NCBI RefSeq assembly: GCF_003675325.1
Contig: NZ_CP033073.1
Location: 3,968,001-4,032,000, forward strand
Direction: 5' to 3'
Source: Streptomyces dangxiongensis
GTDB taxonomy: Bacteria; Actinomycetota; Actinomycetes; Streptomycetales; Streptomycetaceae
Length of the DNA stretch: 64,000 nucleotides
The notes beneath the pieces were generated by a model. The model saw only the letters and a list, made by a program, of their open reading frames with translations, did no database searches and was not told the DNA's origin. Positions 7,754-16,983 of the stretch are shown piece by piece. Position numbers and translations under genes: made by a program. Each line of letters starts with the position of its first letter. The first letter of the stretch is position 1.

Positions 7754-8526
7754 GCTCGCCCACCTCCGCCCTTCACTGCGGCTGAATCGCTCGGCCCCGC
7801 GTCCCGGGGGTGTCCGCTCGCTGATCCCGTTGCCGGTGGGACGGATGCCCCCGGCCCCCGGTTCCGTCTCGGGCCGGATTCTTTCCGTCCCCCGGCGCCC
7901 TCGGCCTCTTCACCGCCGCCGGTACGGGCGGACCGTGCGTCCGCGCCGGCCTCGGGTCGCAGATGGGTGAGCAGAGGCAACAACCGGGCCCTGCCCCTGG
8001 CACACCGGCTCTTCACCGTCCCCGTCGGCACATCCAGGATCCGCGCGGCCTCGGCCACCGGGTATCCCTGCATGTCCACCAGGACCAGAGCGGCCCGCTG
8101 CTCCGCCGGAAGGGTGCCGAGCGCCTCGAGGAGCTGGCGGTGCACATCCGCGCGCTCGGCCGGTGCCGACGCGGACTCGTGCGGTTCCAGTAGCTGCTCC
8201 AGCCGCTCGGTGTCGTCGATCGGGGCGGTCTTGCGTGAGGCCGCCTTGCGGACGCGGTCCAGGCAGGCGTTCACGGTGATCCGATGCAGCCAGGTGGTGA
8301 CGGCCGACTGCCCCCGGAAGGTGTGGGCGGCCCGGTAGGCGGAGACCAGGGCGTCCTGCACCGCGTCGGCGGCCTCCTCCCGGTCCCCCAGCGTCCGCAG
8401 CGCGACCGCCCAGAGCCGGTCCCGGTGGCGCCGCACGATCTCACCGAAGGCTTCGGGATCGCCTTCCACATGACGGGCGAGCAGATCCTTGTCGCTCGCT
8501 GCGTCGTATCCGGCGCCCTCCGCCAT
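7750..8526 (-). CDS. sigM: ECF RNA polymerase sigma factor SigM
   Basis: 258 residues from ATG 8526, GGAGGGG ribosome binding site 3 bases ahead. Region 2 (DLLARHVEGDPEAFGEIV through the -10 recognition helix with TWLHRITVNACLDRVRK) and region 4 (LPAEQRAALVLVDMQGYP, VAEAARILDVPTGTVKSRCA) are complete. A Ser/Pro/Gly-rich tail of ~70 residues beyond region 4 is longer than usual and low in complexity. By synteny it matches SigM of S. coelicolor and M. tuberculosis (Rv3911). The target genes cannot be read from the sequence. It is followed directly by its anti-sigma factor. Confidence 0.92.
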   Translation of the reverse strand: MAEGAGYDAASDKDLLARHVEGDPEAFGEIVRRHRDRLWAVALRTLGDREEAADAVQDALVSAYRAAHTFRGQSAVTTWLHRITVNACLDRVRKAASRKTAPIDDTERLEQLLEPHESASAPAERADVHRQLLEALGTLPAEQRAALVLVDMQGYPVAEAARILDVPTGTVKSRCARGRARLLPLLTHLRPEAGADARSARTGGGEEAEGAGGRKESGPRRNRGPGASVPPATGSASGHPRDAGPSDSAAVKGGGGRA

Positions 8527-8551
8527 CTGCCCCTCCGGTCCGGGTGAGACG

Positions 8552-10270
8552 TCAGCCCGTGAACTTCACTTCGCCGATGGCCTGCTTCCAGCCGGCCCCG
8601 GCGTACAGGACGGAGTCGTACCCTGAGTTCGGTACCGCCGTCAGCCAGACGAGGACGTACTGCGTCTTCACCGACTTGGTGACCTTCACCGTAGCGCTGG
8701 TGCCCGTCGTCGTGACCTTGCCGATCTGTTCCATCGAGTCCAGCGAGGGTGGCGTCAGCGAGTCGGCCGTGTACAGCTCGACCGTCGTGTGGTCACCGGC
8801 GTAGCGCATGTCGATGGTGGCGGTGCTGAGCTTCCTGACCGAGCCGAGGTCGTAGACGATGCCGACGCCCGGCTTGAGCGGCGCGATCGTGGGGCCTTCG
8901 TTGAAGCTCCTCGTCCTCCAGTAGGTGGACGCGTCCCCGTCGTACGTCTTGGTGACGTCGTTCGGGCGCTGGGCGTCCCCCCCGGCGACGAACTCCTGAC
9001 TGTGCTCGATCTTTATCGGAACCGGCTTCGTCTTCACGGGGTTCTTGTCGCCGTCCGTCGTCTGGCTCTTGTTGGTGTCGTCCGACGTATCACTCCGGTC
9101 CATCAGGGCATCCGCCAGCTGCCAGCTACCCAGGCCCAGTGCGGCGATCAGGAGTGCCGACACGGCCCACTTCAGGGCCTTGCCGGTGCGGCTCTGGAGC
9201 GGGGGCGGCGGGGCCGTGATCGGCTGACCGGTCCCGGGGTGCGGCGCCGGGCGGCCGTAGGTGCCCTGCTGGTAGGTCGTGCGCTGGTAGTCCGGCGGGG
9301 CCGTGAACGACGGCTCCGGCGGGCGGATGCGGGGCATCTCGCCGATCGCCTTCACCAGCTCCTCCGGCGTGGCGCACGCGGCCTCGTGACGGGACGCCGT
9401 GGCCCCGTCGTTCACCAGGGCGCGCATGGTCAGCTCGGACAGGCCGCGGTGCACACCGGCCCGCACCTGGTCCGGGGCGATGAGGCCGATGTCCTTGGGG
9501 AGGCCGGACAGGCCGTAGGCGTCGTTCTCGTACGGCCAGCGCTGGGTCAGCGCGGCGTACAGCAGGGCGCCGATGGCCTCGGTGTCGGTGCGCTGCGGGG
9601 TGTCGGAGCTGACGCCGCGCAGCGCCGCGTTCACGGCGAGGCCGCGGATGCGCCACTGACCGGTGGAGGTGCGCAGTACGGCGTTCGGATTCAGTCGGAG
9701 ATGGGCGAGGCCCTCGCGGTGCGCCGCGGCCATGGCCGAGGAGACCTGACTGACCATCTGGTAGGCGTCGTGCGGCTCCAGCGGACCGCCGGCGAGAAGG
9801 GCGGTCAGCTCGGTGGCGTCGGGCAGCCACTCGTGCACGACGTACACGAGGTCGTTCTCATCGACGGCGTCGAGGACCTGGACGAAACGCGGATCACCGA
9901 GCAGCGCGGAGGAACGGGCGGCGGCGAGGACGGAGCGGGCCCGGACGTGTTCCGCGGGCAGTACGTGGACGCCGACGGCGCGGCGGAGTTTCTCGTCGAC
10001 CGCACGCCAGCTGCTGAAGCCGTCCAGACGGGTGACGCACTCCTCCAGCCGGTAGCGTCTGGCCAGCTTGTGACCGCTGTGCAGTTCCGGAGGCGAAGCC
10101 TTCTGCGCGGGACTCTCGGTGCCGCCACTCCCCTGTGCCTGGTCGCTGTCCGTGTCCCGCTCCGGGTTCTTGGCCACCCCGTCGGCCGTGGACTGGTCCG
10201 CCTTGGCGGTCAGCGGTTGCTCACCGCTGGTGTCTGCCACGTCGACGGCAGCCGTGCTCCGTTCCGCCAC
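8552..10270 (-). CDS. Membrane pseudokinase with extracellular discoidin-like domain, MurJ partner
   Basis: 572 residues from GTG 10270, chosen over the frame to 10330 because GGCAGGGA precedes it. Residues ~75-310 have a Ser/Thr kinase fold but lack catalytic parts. No Gly-rich loop or VAIK lysine is seen, the HRD loop reads HLRLNPNAVL, and DFG is replaced by RGLA. A membrane segment (WAVSALLIAALGLGSWQL) is followed by a ~170-residue external domain resembling F5/8 type C or carbohydrate-binding modules. In M. tuberculosis the same pseudokinase and external domain are fused to MviN (MurJ) and recruit FhaA after phosphorylation; here they are a separate gene directly after murJ. Confidence 0.85.
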   Translation of the reverse strand: MAERSTAAVDVADTSGEQPLTAKADQSTADGVAKNPERDTDSDQAQGSGGTESPAQKASPPELHSGHKLARRYRLEECVTRLDGFSSWRAVDEKLRRAVGVHVLPAEHVRARSVLAAARSSALLGDPRFVQVLDAVDENDLVYVVHEWLPDATELTALLAGGPLEPHDAYQMVSQVSSAMAAAHREGLAHLRLNPNAVLRTSTGQWRIRGLAVNAALRGVSSDTPQRTDTEAIGALLYAALTQRWPYENDAYGLSGLPKDIGLIAPDQVRAGVHRGLSELTMRALVNDGATASRHEAACATPEELVKAIGEMPRIRPPEPSFTAPPDYQRTTYQQGTYGRPAPHPGTGQPITAPPPPLQSRTGKALKWAVSALLIAALGLGSWQLADALMDRSDTSDDTNKSQTTDGDKNPVKTKPVPIKIEHSQEFVAGGDAQRPNDVTKTYDGDASTYWRTRSFNEGPTIAPLKPGVGIVYDLGSVRKLSTATIDMRYAGDHTTVELYTADSLTPPSLDSMEQIGKVTTTGTSATVKVTKSVKTQYVLVWLTAVPNSGYDSVLYAGAGWKQAIGEVKFTG

Positions 10271-10388
10271 CGTCGTCCCTGCCTCCCCATCCGTTGCACG
10301 CTGTCCGACGCCGAAACCAATTGTGCCCACAGTCCGCCGCTATGCACGACACACAGCGGCGGACGATGGTTGTGCGCGTACCCCCGCC

Positions 10389-12764
10389 TCAACGCCCCAG
10401 ACGCCCGCGCACCATACCCACGAGCGAGTTGAGTTCCTCGATGCGCATCCGCCGGGCCGCCACGAAGAAGACACCCAGCAGGACGGCGCCGCCGGCGAGC
10501 AGCGCGGCGAACGAGCCGACGACGCCCTGGCCGAGGGTGTGCCCGATGCCGTAGCAGACCGCGCCGCTGAGCAGGGCCGCGGGCAGGGAGGCGATGGCCA
10601 GCCGCGCGTACGTGCGCAGCACCCGGGCCTCGTCCAGGTCGCCGCCCAGCCGCTTGCGCAGCCGCCGCCAGGCGATGCCCACCCCGATGGCGTAGGCGAG
10701 GCCGTAGGCGGCGGCCATGCCGGCGACCGCCCAGCGCGGCGGCAGCAGGAAGTAGCAGAGAGCCGAGGCGCTCGCGTTGACCGCGGCCACGATGACCGTG
10801 TTGTAGAAGGGGGTGCGGGTGTCCTCGTAGGCGTAGAAGGCGCGCAGGACGACGTACTGCACGGAGTACGGGATCAGGCCGAGACCGAAGGCCATCAGCA
10901 TGTATCCCATGTTCACGGCGGCACTCGTGCCCGCGGAGCCGAAGATCAGCGTGCACATGGGGATGCCGAGCGCGAGGAAGCCGAAGGCGATCGGGACGAT
11001 GGCCACGGCGGTGGTGCGCAGGCCCTGGGAGATGTCGTCACGGACCGCGCCTCCGTCGCCCTCGGCGGCCGAGCGCGAGATGCGCGGCAGCAGGGCGGCC
11101 ATCAGGGAGACGGTGATGATGGCCTGCGGCAGGCCCCAGATCAGCTGGGCGTTGGCGTAGGCGGCGAAGCCGGCGCCCTTGATGCCGGAGTCCTTGCCGG
11201 CGGCGGTGGACAACTGGGTCACCACCATGGCGCCCGCCTGGTTGGCGAGGACGAACAGCACCGTCCACTTGGCGAGCATCGCGGCCTTGCCCAGGCCGTG
11301 GCCGCGCCAGTCGAAGCGCAGCCGGACCCGGAACCCTGTCTCCCGCAGATACGGGATCATCGCCAGCGCCTGGACGACCAGACCGAGCAGCACGCCGACG
11401 CCGAGCAGGCGCTGGCCCTCCGGCGGGATGTTCGTGACGGTCATGTGGGAGTTGGCCGCGGTGCCGTAGACCCAGATGAACATGCCGAGCGCCACGATGA
11501 TGACGATGTTGTTCAGCACCGGGGTCCACATCATCGCGCCGAACTTTCCGCGCGCGTTGAGGATCTGACCCATCACCACGTGGATGCCCATGAAGAAGAT
11601 CGAGGGCAGGAAGTAGCGGGTGAAGGTGACGGCGACGTCGTTGCCCGCCGGGTTGGTGGCGACCGGGTTCGACAGCAGGCGCACCAGCAGGGGCGCGGCG
11701 AACATCGCGAGCCCGGTCAGCGCGGCCAGCGCCACCATCACCAGGGTGAGGAGCCGGTTGGCGAAGGCCTCGCCGCCGTCCTCGTCCTCCTTCATGGAGC
11801 GCACCAACTGGGGCACGAACACGGAGTTCAGGCCGCCGCCGACGGTGAGGATGTAGATCATCGTCGGTAGCTGGTAGGCCACCTGGAAGGAGTCGGCGAG
11901 GAAGCCGAGGCCGAGGGCGGCGGCGATCAGCGCGGAGCGGACGAAACCGGTGAGGCGGGAGACCATCGTGCCCGCCGCCATCACGGCACTGGACTTCAGC
12001 AGCCCGGTGGCCCGTCCGCCCTTCTTGGCGGGTGCGGCGGAAGCGGTGTCGGCCGCGCGGCCCTCCGGCTCGGTGGTCCCGGGGCCGCCCGGGACACCGG
12101 CCAGGGCCGGCGCGGCGGCCGGAGCGGGCACCGTGGACTGCGCCGGGTGTCCGGCGGTGGCACCGGCGGTGTACGAGGCGTGGGCCGGGTAGGCGCCCGC
12201 GGCGTACGGGTCGCCCTGCTGGGGGCCCTGGCCGTACGGACCGCCGCCCGGCGCGGTGGCCGAGCCCGGGGCGGCCGACGGGTCCACGGGCGAGTGGCCG
12301 CCGCTGTGCTGCTGGTCCTTGAAGAGGTGGGCGAAGGCGTCCGGCTCGTGGTACTCCTCGCCGGAGTGCGTGACCAGGTCGTCCACGCCCACGAACTGGG
12401 TGGTGCGCGGGTCGTCGCCGTACGGCAGGTACGGGGCCGGTGCTTCCGGCTCGGGCGCCGGGGGCTGGGCCCACACGCGCGGGTCGGGCGAGTACGGCGA
12501 CTGGGCGGGTGGGGCGTACAGCGGCTGCTGCGGGTCGTACGTGCCCGGCGGCGGCGGAGGGTGTGCGGCGCGGTCGTAGAGCGCCTCGGCGACCGGGTCC
12601 TGGGCGGACAGGTCGTGCGCTCGGTAGGGATCCTGCTCGTAGGCGTCCTGGAGGTACATGTCCGCCGCGTGCTGCGGCGGCACCTGGCCAGGCTCGGGCG
12701 GCGGCTCGGGGTAGCCCGAACCGGCAGCGCCCTCGCCGCGGTCACCGTCGTACGGCGCGCTCAT
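10389..12764 (-). CDS. murJ: Lipid II flippase MurJ (MviN) with long disordered N-terminus
   Basis: 791 residues from ATG 12764. MurJ moves lipid II across the membrane for peptidoglycan synthesis. Residues 1 to ~245 are a Pro/Tyr/Gln/Gly-rich disordered tail unlike the short N-terminus of E. coli MurJ. From there about 14 membrane segments follow, beginning with the family's AAGTMVSRLTGFVR and including DSFQVAYQLPTMIYILTVGG. The downstream pseudokinase gene probably acts with it. The block murJ-pseudokinase-sigM-anti-sigma-trxB reads leftward as one long unit, interrupted by the internal sigma-R promoter at trxB. Confidence 0.95.
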   Translation of the reverse strand: MSAPYDGDRGEGAAGSGYPEPPPEPGQVPPQHAADMYLQDAYEQDPYRAHDLSAQDPVAEALYDRAAHPPPPPGTYDPQQPLYAPPAQSPYSPDPRVWAQPPAPEPEAPAPYLPYGDDPRTTQFVGVDDLVTHSGEEYHEPDAFAHLFKDQQHSGGHSPVDPSAAPGSATAPGGGPYGQGPQQGDPYAAGAYPAHASYTAGATAGHPAQSTVPAPAAAPALAGVPGGPGTTEPEGRAADTASAAPAKKGGRATGLLKSSAVMAAGTMVSRLTGFVRSALIAAALGLGFLADSFQVAYQLPTMIYILTVGGGLNSVFVPQLVRSMKEDEDGGEAFANRLLTLVMVALAALTGLAMFAAPLLVRLLSNPVATNPAGNDVAVTFTRYFLPSIFFMGIHVVMGQILNARGKFGAMMWTPVLNNIVIIVALGMFIWVYGTAANSHMTVTNIPPEGQRLLGVGVLLGLVVQALAMIPYLRETGFRVRLRFDWRGHGLGKAAMLAKWTVLFVLANQAGAMVVTQLSTAAGKDSGIKGAGFAAYANAQLIWGLPQAIITVSLMAALLPRISRSAAEGDGGAVRDDISQGLRTTAVAIVPIAFGFLALGIPMCTLIFGSAGTSAAVNMGYMLMAFGLGLIPYSVQYVVLRAFYAYEDTRTPFYNTVIVAAVNASASALCYFLLPPRWAVAGMAAAYGLAYAIGVGIAWRRLRKRLGGDLDEARVLRTYARLAIASLPAALLSGAVCYGIGHTLGQGVVGSFAALLAGGAVLLGVFFVAARRMRIEELNSLVGMVRGRLGR

Positions 12765-12809
12765 GCTTACCCCACCTCATCGTCCCGGGCCCACCGGCCA
12801 CGACATCGC

Positions 12810-15182
12810 TCAACGGTCCACTCTCTCACCCGTCCCGGAGGGGCCGGTGCTTTCCGGTGCGGTGTCCGGCGCAGGGTCACTCGGCTGCTCCGGGCCGCCT
12901 GCCCCGGAGGCGGGGTCGGGCTCGTCCGGGAGACGGTCTCCGGGGGCCTCGGGGTTCCCCGGTTCGTCCGAGTCCCCTTCCGCGGTGCCGGGACCCTCCT
13001 CGTCGGCCTGCCGGGCGGCGGCACGCTTGCGCTGGGTGTACATCCGGAAACCGGCGAGGACGAGGAGCAGCACGCCGCCACCGATGACCAGCATCACGGT
13101 GGGCGTGACCTCGGTGACCTTCACGTCGAAGGTGACGGCGTCGCCGTACTCCTGACCGTCCTCGGTGAACAACTGGGCGACGACCGCCACCCGGCCGTTG
13201 GCGTTGGCCGAGGTGGTGAACTTCACCGACTGGCTGTGCCCGCCGGAGACGTCCACCTGCTGCTCGGAGTAGGCCTTGCCGCCGATCTTGAGCCGGGTCG
13301 GCATGGTCGAGGTGAGGCGCAGCACCAGGTGACCGACCGGCTGGACCAGGCGGTTCTGGACCGTCACCGGGATGGTGGCGCTGCGGCCGGAGAGCTTGGT
13401 CTCCGACTTGTCGATCAGCCTGACCTGGTCGGCCAACTCGTCGAGCCACGCCTCCACACCGTCCCGGTATCCGGCCGCCTCGTCACCGCCGGCGCGCCAT
13501 GACGTGGACATCTCCCGGTGTATGGCCAGCCCGAACGGAGTGGCCACGCGGGACCGGTCGCTGAGGATCACCTGGAAGTTGTCGAGCTTGTCCTGGGTAC
13601 GGGCGATCTGTGCGAAGACCGCCCGCGGCAGCTCCTGCCGGCGCAGCGAGGAGGGGTACGCGGACGTCGAGGGGATGCGCGTGGTGGCCCCCGGGTCGGG
13701 CTTGGCCTTCGCCGCCGCGCTGAGGTCCTGCGACTGGGACCAGCCGCTGCCCTGGAGCGCCGTCAGTGCTGCCGCCATCGCCTGTGCCTGGCTCGCCGTG
13801 GGCACGCGCTGCGGGGCGACGACGATGCTGCGTTCCTTGTCCGTCTGCGCGTTCAGCTCCAGGCTCTGCGCCAGGAACCGCTGTACGGCGAGTGTGGCCG
13901 AGCCCGCCTTCGTCAGGTCACCCTCGAACGCCCTGGACAGCCGGGCGTCGGCGACCACCGCCGTGGTGCCCCCGCCGACCGGGCGGGCGGCGGACGGCGT
14001 GTACGGCAGCCCGGAGGTCTCCTGGAGGCTGTCGCTGCGGGCGATCACCCGGTCGGCGCCGGCGGACGTGGCGACCTTCATGATCGAGGGGTCCACGGCG
14101 CCGTTCACGGGCCAGGCGAAGTCGGTGGTCGGCGTGACGTGGAGCACCGTCTTCACCGTGGTCACGGCGACATCGGTGGCGTCCTTGAGGTGGCTGAGCG
14201 AGCCGGTGACGCTGGTGCCCCTGTGTGCCAGGGAGGCCAGGTCCGGATCCGCGAAGGGCAGGGCGACGACCTCCTTGCCGGCCACCGCCTTCTGGAGTCC
14301 TGCCAGCCACTGCTTGGCGACCGCCTGATGTTCCCGGGAGCCGGGCGTGGTGGTGCCGTCGGCGCTCGGGAGCCGGTAGTTGCCTGTGGCCATCGCGTCG
14401 ACCGAGGCCAACAGGTCCGGATCGATCACCCAGGTCACGTCGAGGTCCTTGCCCAGATCCACCATCTGGGCCAGCCGGCCGCCCGGTGCCAGCTCCTTGG
14501 CCAGGTCGTCGTCGAGGAACACCGGTGTCTGAAGGTCGCCGGCGCCCGTCTTGGCCGTCATGTGCACGGTGGAGATCAGCGGCCACAGGAACGTCGTCCT
14601 CGTCCGGGTGCCGGCCTCGGACGACTGCCACGGCAGGAACGTCTGCCGGATGCCGAGCAGCCGGTCCCAGGGCTGCGCGGAGGTCTGCCCGGACAGGGAG
14701 ACCCCGAACTCGTAGACACCGTCCTCGCCGAGGTCGAGCTTGTCCACGGGGACGGAGATGCTGAAGTGCTCGGCGACGCCCGGGGTCAGTGTGGCGAACT
14801 TCTCCTCGTACTTGCCGTCGACCTCGGAGCCGGTGCCGCCCTGCGGTTCGTCGGAGTGCCGGGCGACCGCGTCGATGGCCGAGCGGGTGGTGAGCTGGGG
14901 CCCCACCCGCAGGTTCACGTGGGCGCCGGTGACGGTCCGCTTGCCGTTGTTGGTCACCGTGCCGGAGACGGTCAGCGTGTCGCCGTCCGTCGGGACGCTG
15001 GGGCTCAGGGTGTCCAGGGACACCGACACCGTGTCCGAGGAGGCGGCCTGTGCGGGCGCCGCGGCGGGAAGCTGGAGCAGGCCGGCCAGCAGAGGCGCCC
15101 CGGCGAGCAGTGCTCCCGCGCGTCGCATCCACCGGCGGGCAGGTGAGGCACTGGTCCCCTGGAAGTCAGCCGCCTCGGCCAC
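12810..15182 (-). CDS. DUF6049-family exported protein with C-terminal anchor
   Basis: 790 residues from GTG 15182. A signal peptide is visible (basic RRWMRR, hydrophobic GALLAGAPLLAGLLQL, cleavage near AQAA around residue 47), followed by an Ig-like N-terminal part (LTVSGTVTNNGKRTVTGA), a large central domain, and a single membrane segment near residues 700-722. The cytoplasmic tail is acidic and Pro/Gly-rich. Position next to murJ matches Rv3909 of M. tuberculosis. No enzymatic motif was recognised; a role in envelope assembly is inferred only from the neighbourhood. Confidence 0.85.
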   Translation of the reverse strand: MAEAADFQGTSASPARRWMRRAGALLAGAPLLAGLLQLPAAAPAQAASSDTVSVSLDTLSPSVPTDGDTLTVSGTVTNNGKRTVTGAHVNLRVGPQLTTRSAIDAVARHSDEPQGGTGSEVDGKYEEKFATLTPGVAEHFSISVPVDKLDLGEDGVYEFGVSLSGQTSAQPWDRLLGIRQTFLPWQSSEAGTRTRTTFLWPLISTVHMTAKTGAGDLQTPVFLDDDLAKELAPGGRLAQMVDLGKDLDVTWVIDPDLLASVDAMATGNYRLPSADGTTTPGSREHQAVAKQWLAGLQKAVAGKEVVALPFADPDLASLAHRGTSVTGSLSHLKDATDVAVTTVKTVLHVTPTTDFAWPVNGAVDPSIMKVATSAGADRVIARSDSLQETSGLPYTPSAARPVGGGTTAVVADARLSRAFEGDLTKAGSATLAVQRFLAQSLELNAQTDKERSIVVAPQRVPTASQAQAMAAALTALQGSGWSQSQDLSAAAKAKPDPGATTRIPSTSAYPSSLRRQELPRAVFAQIARTQDKLDNFQVILSDRSRVATPFGLAIHREMSTSWRAGGDEAAGYRDGVEAWLDELADQVRLIDKSETKLSGRSATIPVTVQNRLVQPVGHLVLRLTSTMPTRLKIGGKAYSEQQVDVSGGHSQSVKFTTSANANGRVAVVAQLFTEDGQEYGDAVTFDVKVTEVTPTVMLVIGGGVLLLVLAGFRMYTQRKRAAARQADEEGPGTAEGDSDEPGNPEAPGDRLPDEPDPASGAGGPEQPSDPAPDTAPESTGPSGTGERVDR

Positions 15183-15437
15183 GCGCTCGCCCGTCCCTCG
15201 TCGTCGTCAGTGGTCGTCGGAATGTGCGTCCACGCATGGTAACGATGCGCGCTGAGGGGAAGTGCCGCGGTCTGCTCCGCAAGATCGGAAGGCCGACGGC
15301 GACCCGTCCTCTATATCCAGTATCGAGGGGAGAGCGGCCGTACGCCGTAAGAACATCGCTTGCACGGGTATGGAGGGAGCTGTCCGCGCCGTTCGACGGG
15401 GGCGCCCCGGTCGCGCGGGCACGTACCCTTTTCTGTT

Positions 15438-16904
15438 GTGCCGAACCCCAACGAAGACACTCCCTCTGCCCTGAGCCAGGCGCAGCAGCGCGCGGTCGCC
15501 GAGCTGCTGCGGGTGGCTCCCGTCGCCGACGACCTCGCCCGCCGATTCCAGGAGGCCGGGTTCTCACTCGCCCTGGTCGGCGGTTCGGTCCGTGACGCGC
15601 TGCTCGGCCGGCTCGGCAACGACCTGGACTTCACCACCGACGCCCGCCCCGAAGACGTACTGAAGATCGTCCGGCCGTGGGCGGACGCGGTCTGGGAGGT
15701 GGGGATCGCGTTCGGCACGGTGGGCGCACACAAGAGCGCCCGCGTCGGAGACACCGACTGGCACTTCCAGATCGAGATCACCACCTACCGGTCGGAGGCC
15801 TACGACCGCACCTCGCGCAAGCCCGAGGTGTCGTACGGCGACTCCATCGCGGAGGACCTGGTCCGCCGTGACTTCACGGTGAACGCGATGGCCGTGGCGC
15901 TGCCGGAGAAGGAGTTCATCGACCCGCACGGCGGCCTGTCGGACCTCGCGGCGCGCGTGCTGCGGACCCCGGGCACGCCCGAGGAGTCGTTCTCGGACGA
16001 TCCTCTGCGCATGATGCGGGCCGCCCGGTTCGCCGCCCAGCTTGATTTCGAGATCGCCCCCGATGTCGTCACCGCCATGACGGAAATGGCCGGGCGCATC
16101 GGGATCGTCTCGGCGGAGCGGGTCCGTGACGAGCTGAACAAGCTCGTTCTCTCCGCCCACCCGCGCAAGGGGCTGGCCCTGCTCGTGGACACCGGGCTCG
16201 CCGACCACGTCCTGCCCGAGCTGCCGGCGCTCCGCCTGGAGCGCGACGAGCACCACCGGCACAAGGACGTCTACGAGCACACGCTGATCGTCCTGGAACA
16301 GGCGATCGCGCTGGAGCAGGACGGACCGGATCTCACGCTCCGCCTGGCCGCGCTGCTCCACGACATCGGGAAGCCGCGCACGCGCCGCTTCGAGGACGAC
16401 GGCCGTGTCTCCTTCCACCACCACGAGGTGGTCGGGGCGAAGATGACCAAGAAGCGCATGACCGCCCTGAAGTACCCCAATGAGCTGGTGAGGGACGTCT
16501 CACGGCTGGTCGAACTCCACCTGCGCTTCCACGGGTACGGCACCGGGGAGTGGACGGACTCGGCGGTCCGTCGCTACGTCCGTGACGCGGGTCCGCTGCT
16601 GGACCGGCTGCACAAATTGACCCGTTCCGACTGCACCACCCGTAACAAGCGGAGGGCAACCGCACTGTCCCGGGCTTACGACGGCCTGGAGGAGCGCATC
16701 GCCCAGCTACAGGAGCAGGAGGAACTGGACTCCATCCGCCCCGACCTCGACGGCAACCAGATCATGCAGATCCTGGACGTCGGGCCCGGCCCGGTCATCG
16801 GCAAGGCGTACAAGCACATGCTGGAGCTGCGCCTGGAGAACGGGCCGATGGGGCACGACGCCGCGGTGGAGGCCCTCAAGGAGTGGTGGGCCGCGCAAGG
16901 CTGA
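15438..16904 (+). CDS. cca: CCA tRNA nucleotidyltransferase
   Basis: 488 residues from GTG 15438. The nucleotidyltransferase head shows LVGGSVRDALLGR and the metal-binding NDLDFTTDARP; the RNA-binding neck follows; an HD domain shows LAALLHDIGKPRTR. The enzyme adds or repairs the 3' CCA end of tRNA. No Shine-Dalgarno is visible, and a TACCCT box lies 10 bases before the GTG, so the message may be leaderless, which is common in Streptomyces. It diverges from the DUF6049-murJ block. In mycobacteria a Nudix gene (mutT4) lies between these two; it is absent here. Confidence 0.93.
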   Translation: MPNPNEDTPSALSQAQQRAVAELLRVAPVADDLARRFQEAGFSLALVGGSVRDALLGRLGNDLDFTTDARPEDVLKIVRPWADAVWEVGIAFGTVGAHKSARVGDTDWHFQIEITTYRSEAYDRTSRKPEVSYGDSIAEDLVRRDFTVNAMAVALPEKEFIDPHGGLSDLAARVLRTPGTPEESFSDDPLRMMRAARFAAQLDFEIAPDVVTAMTEMAGRIGIVSAERVRDELNKLVLSAHPRKGLALLVDTGLADHVLPELPALRLERDEHHRHKDVYEHTLIVLEQAIALEQDGPDLTLRLAALLHDIGKPRTRRFEDDGRVSFHHHEVVGAKMTKKRMTALKYPNELVRDVSRLVELHLRFHGYGTGEWTDSAVRRYVRDAGPLLDRLHKLTRSDCTTRNKRRATALSRAYDGLEERIAQLQEQEELDSIRPDLDGNQIMQILDVGPGPVIGKAYKHMLELRLENGPMGHDAAVEALKEWWAAQG

Positions 16905-16924
16905 GCCGCACCGCGCCCGGCGGT

Positions 16925-16938
16925 GTTTCACGTGAAAC
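16925..16938. promoter_or_regulatory. parS site 5
   Basis: Exact GTTTCACGTGAAAC, 20 bp after the cca stop. Confidence 0.95.
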
Positions 16939-16969
16939 ATCTACGCGGGCCGACGGCGACCGGGGCGGT

Positions 16970-16983
16970 GTTTCACGTGAAAC
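16970..16983. promoter_or_regulatory. parS site 6, holding the stop codon of the MFS gene
   Basis: Exact GTTTCACGTGAAAC within a 22-bp perfect palindrome (16966-16987). Read on the minus strand the site gives Phe-Thr-stop, so it provides the TGA of the MFS gene. It lies 45 bp from site 5, the closest pair besides 61310/61347. Confidence 0.95.

Noticed and set aside
10119..11870. 583-codon plus-strand frame opposite murJ and the pseudokinase gene
   Set aside because: His/Arg/Gln/Gly-rich antisense frame without motifs.
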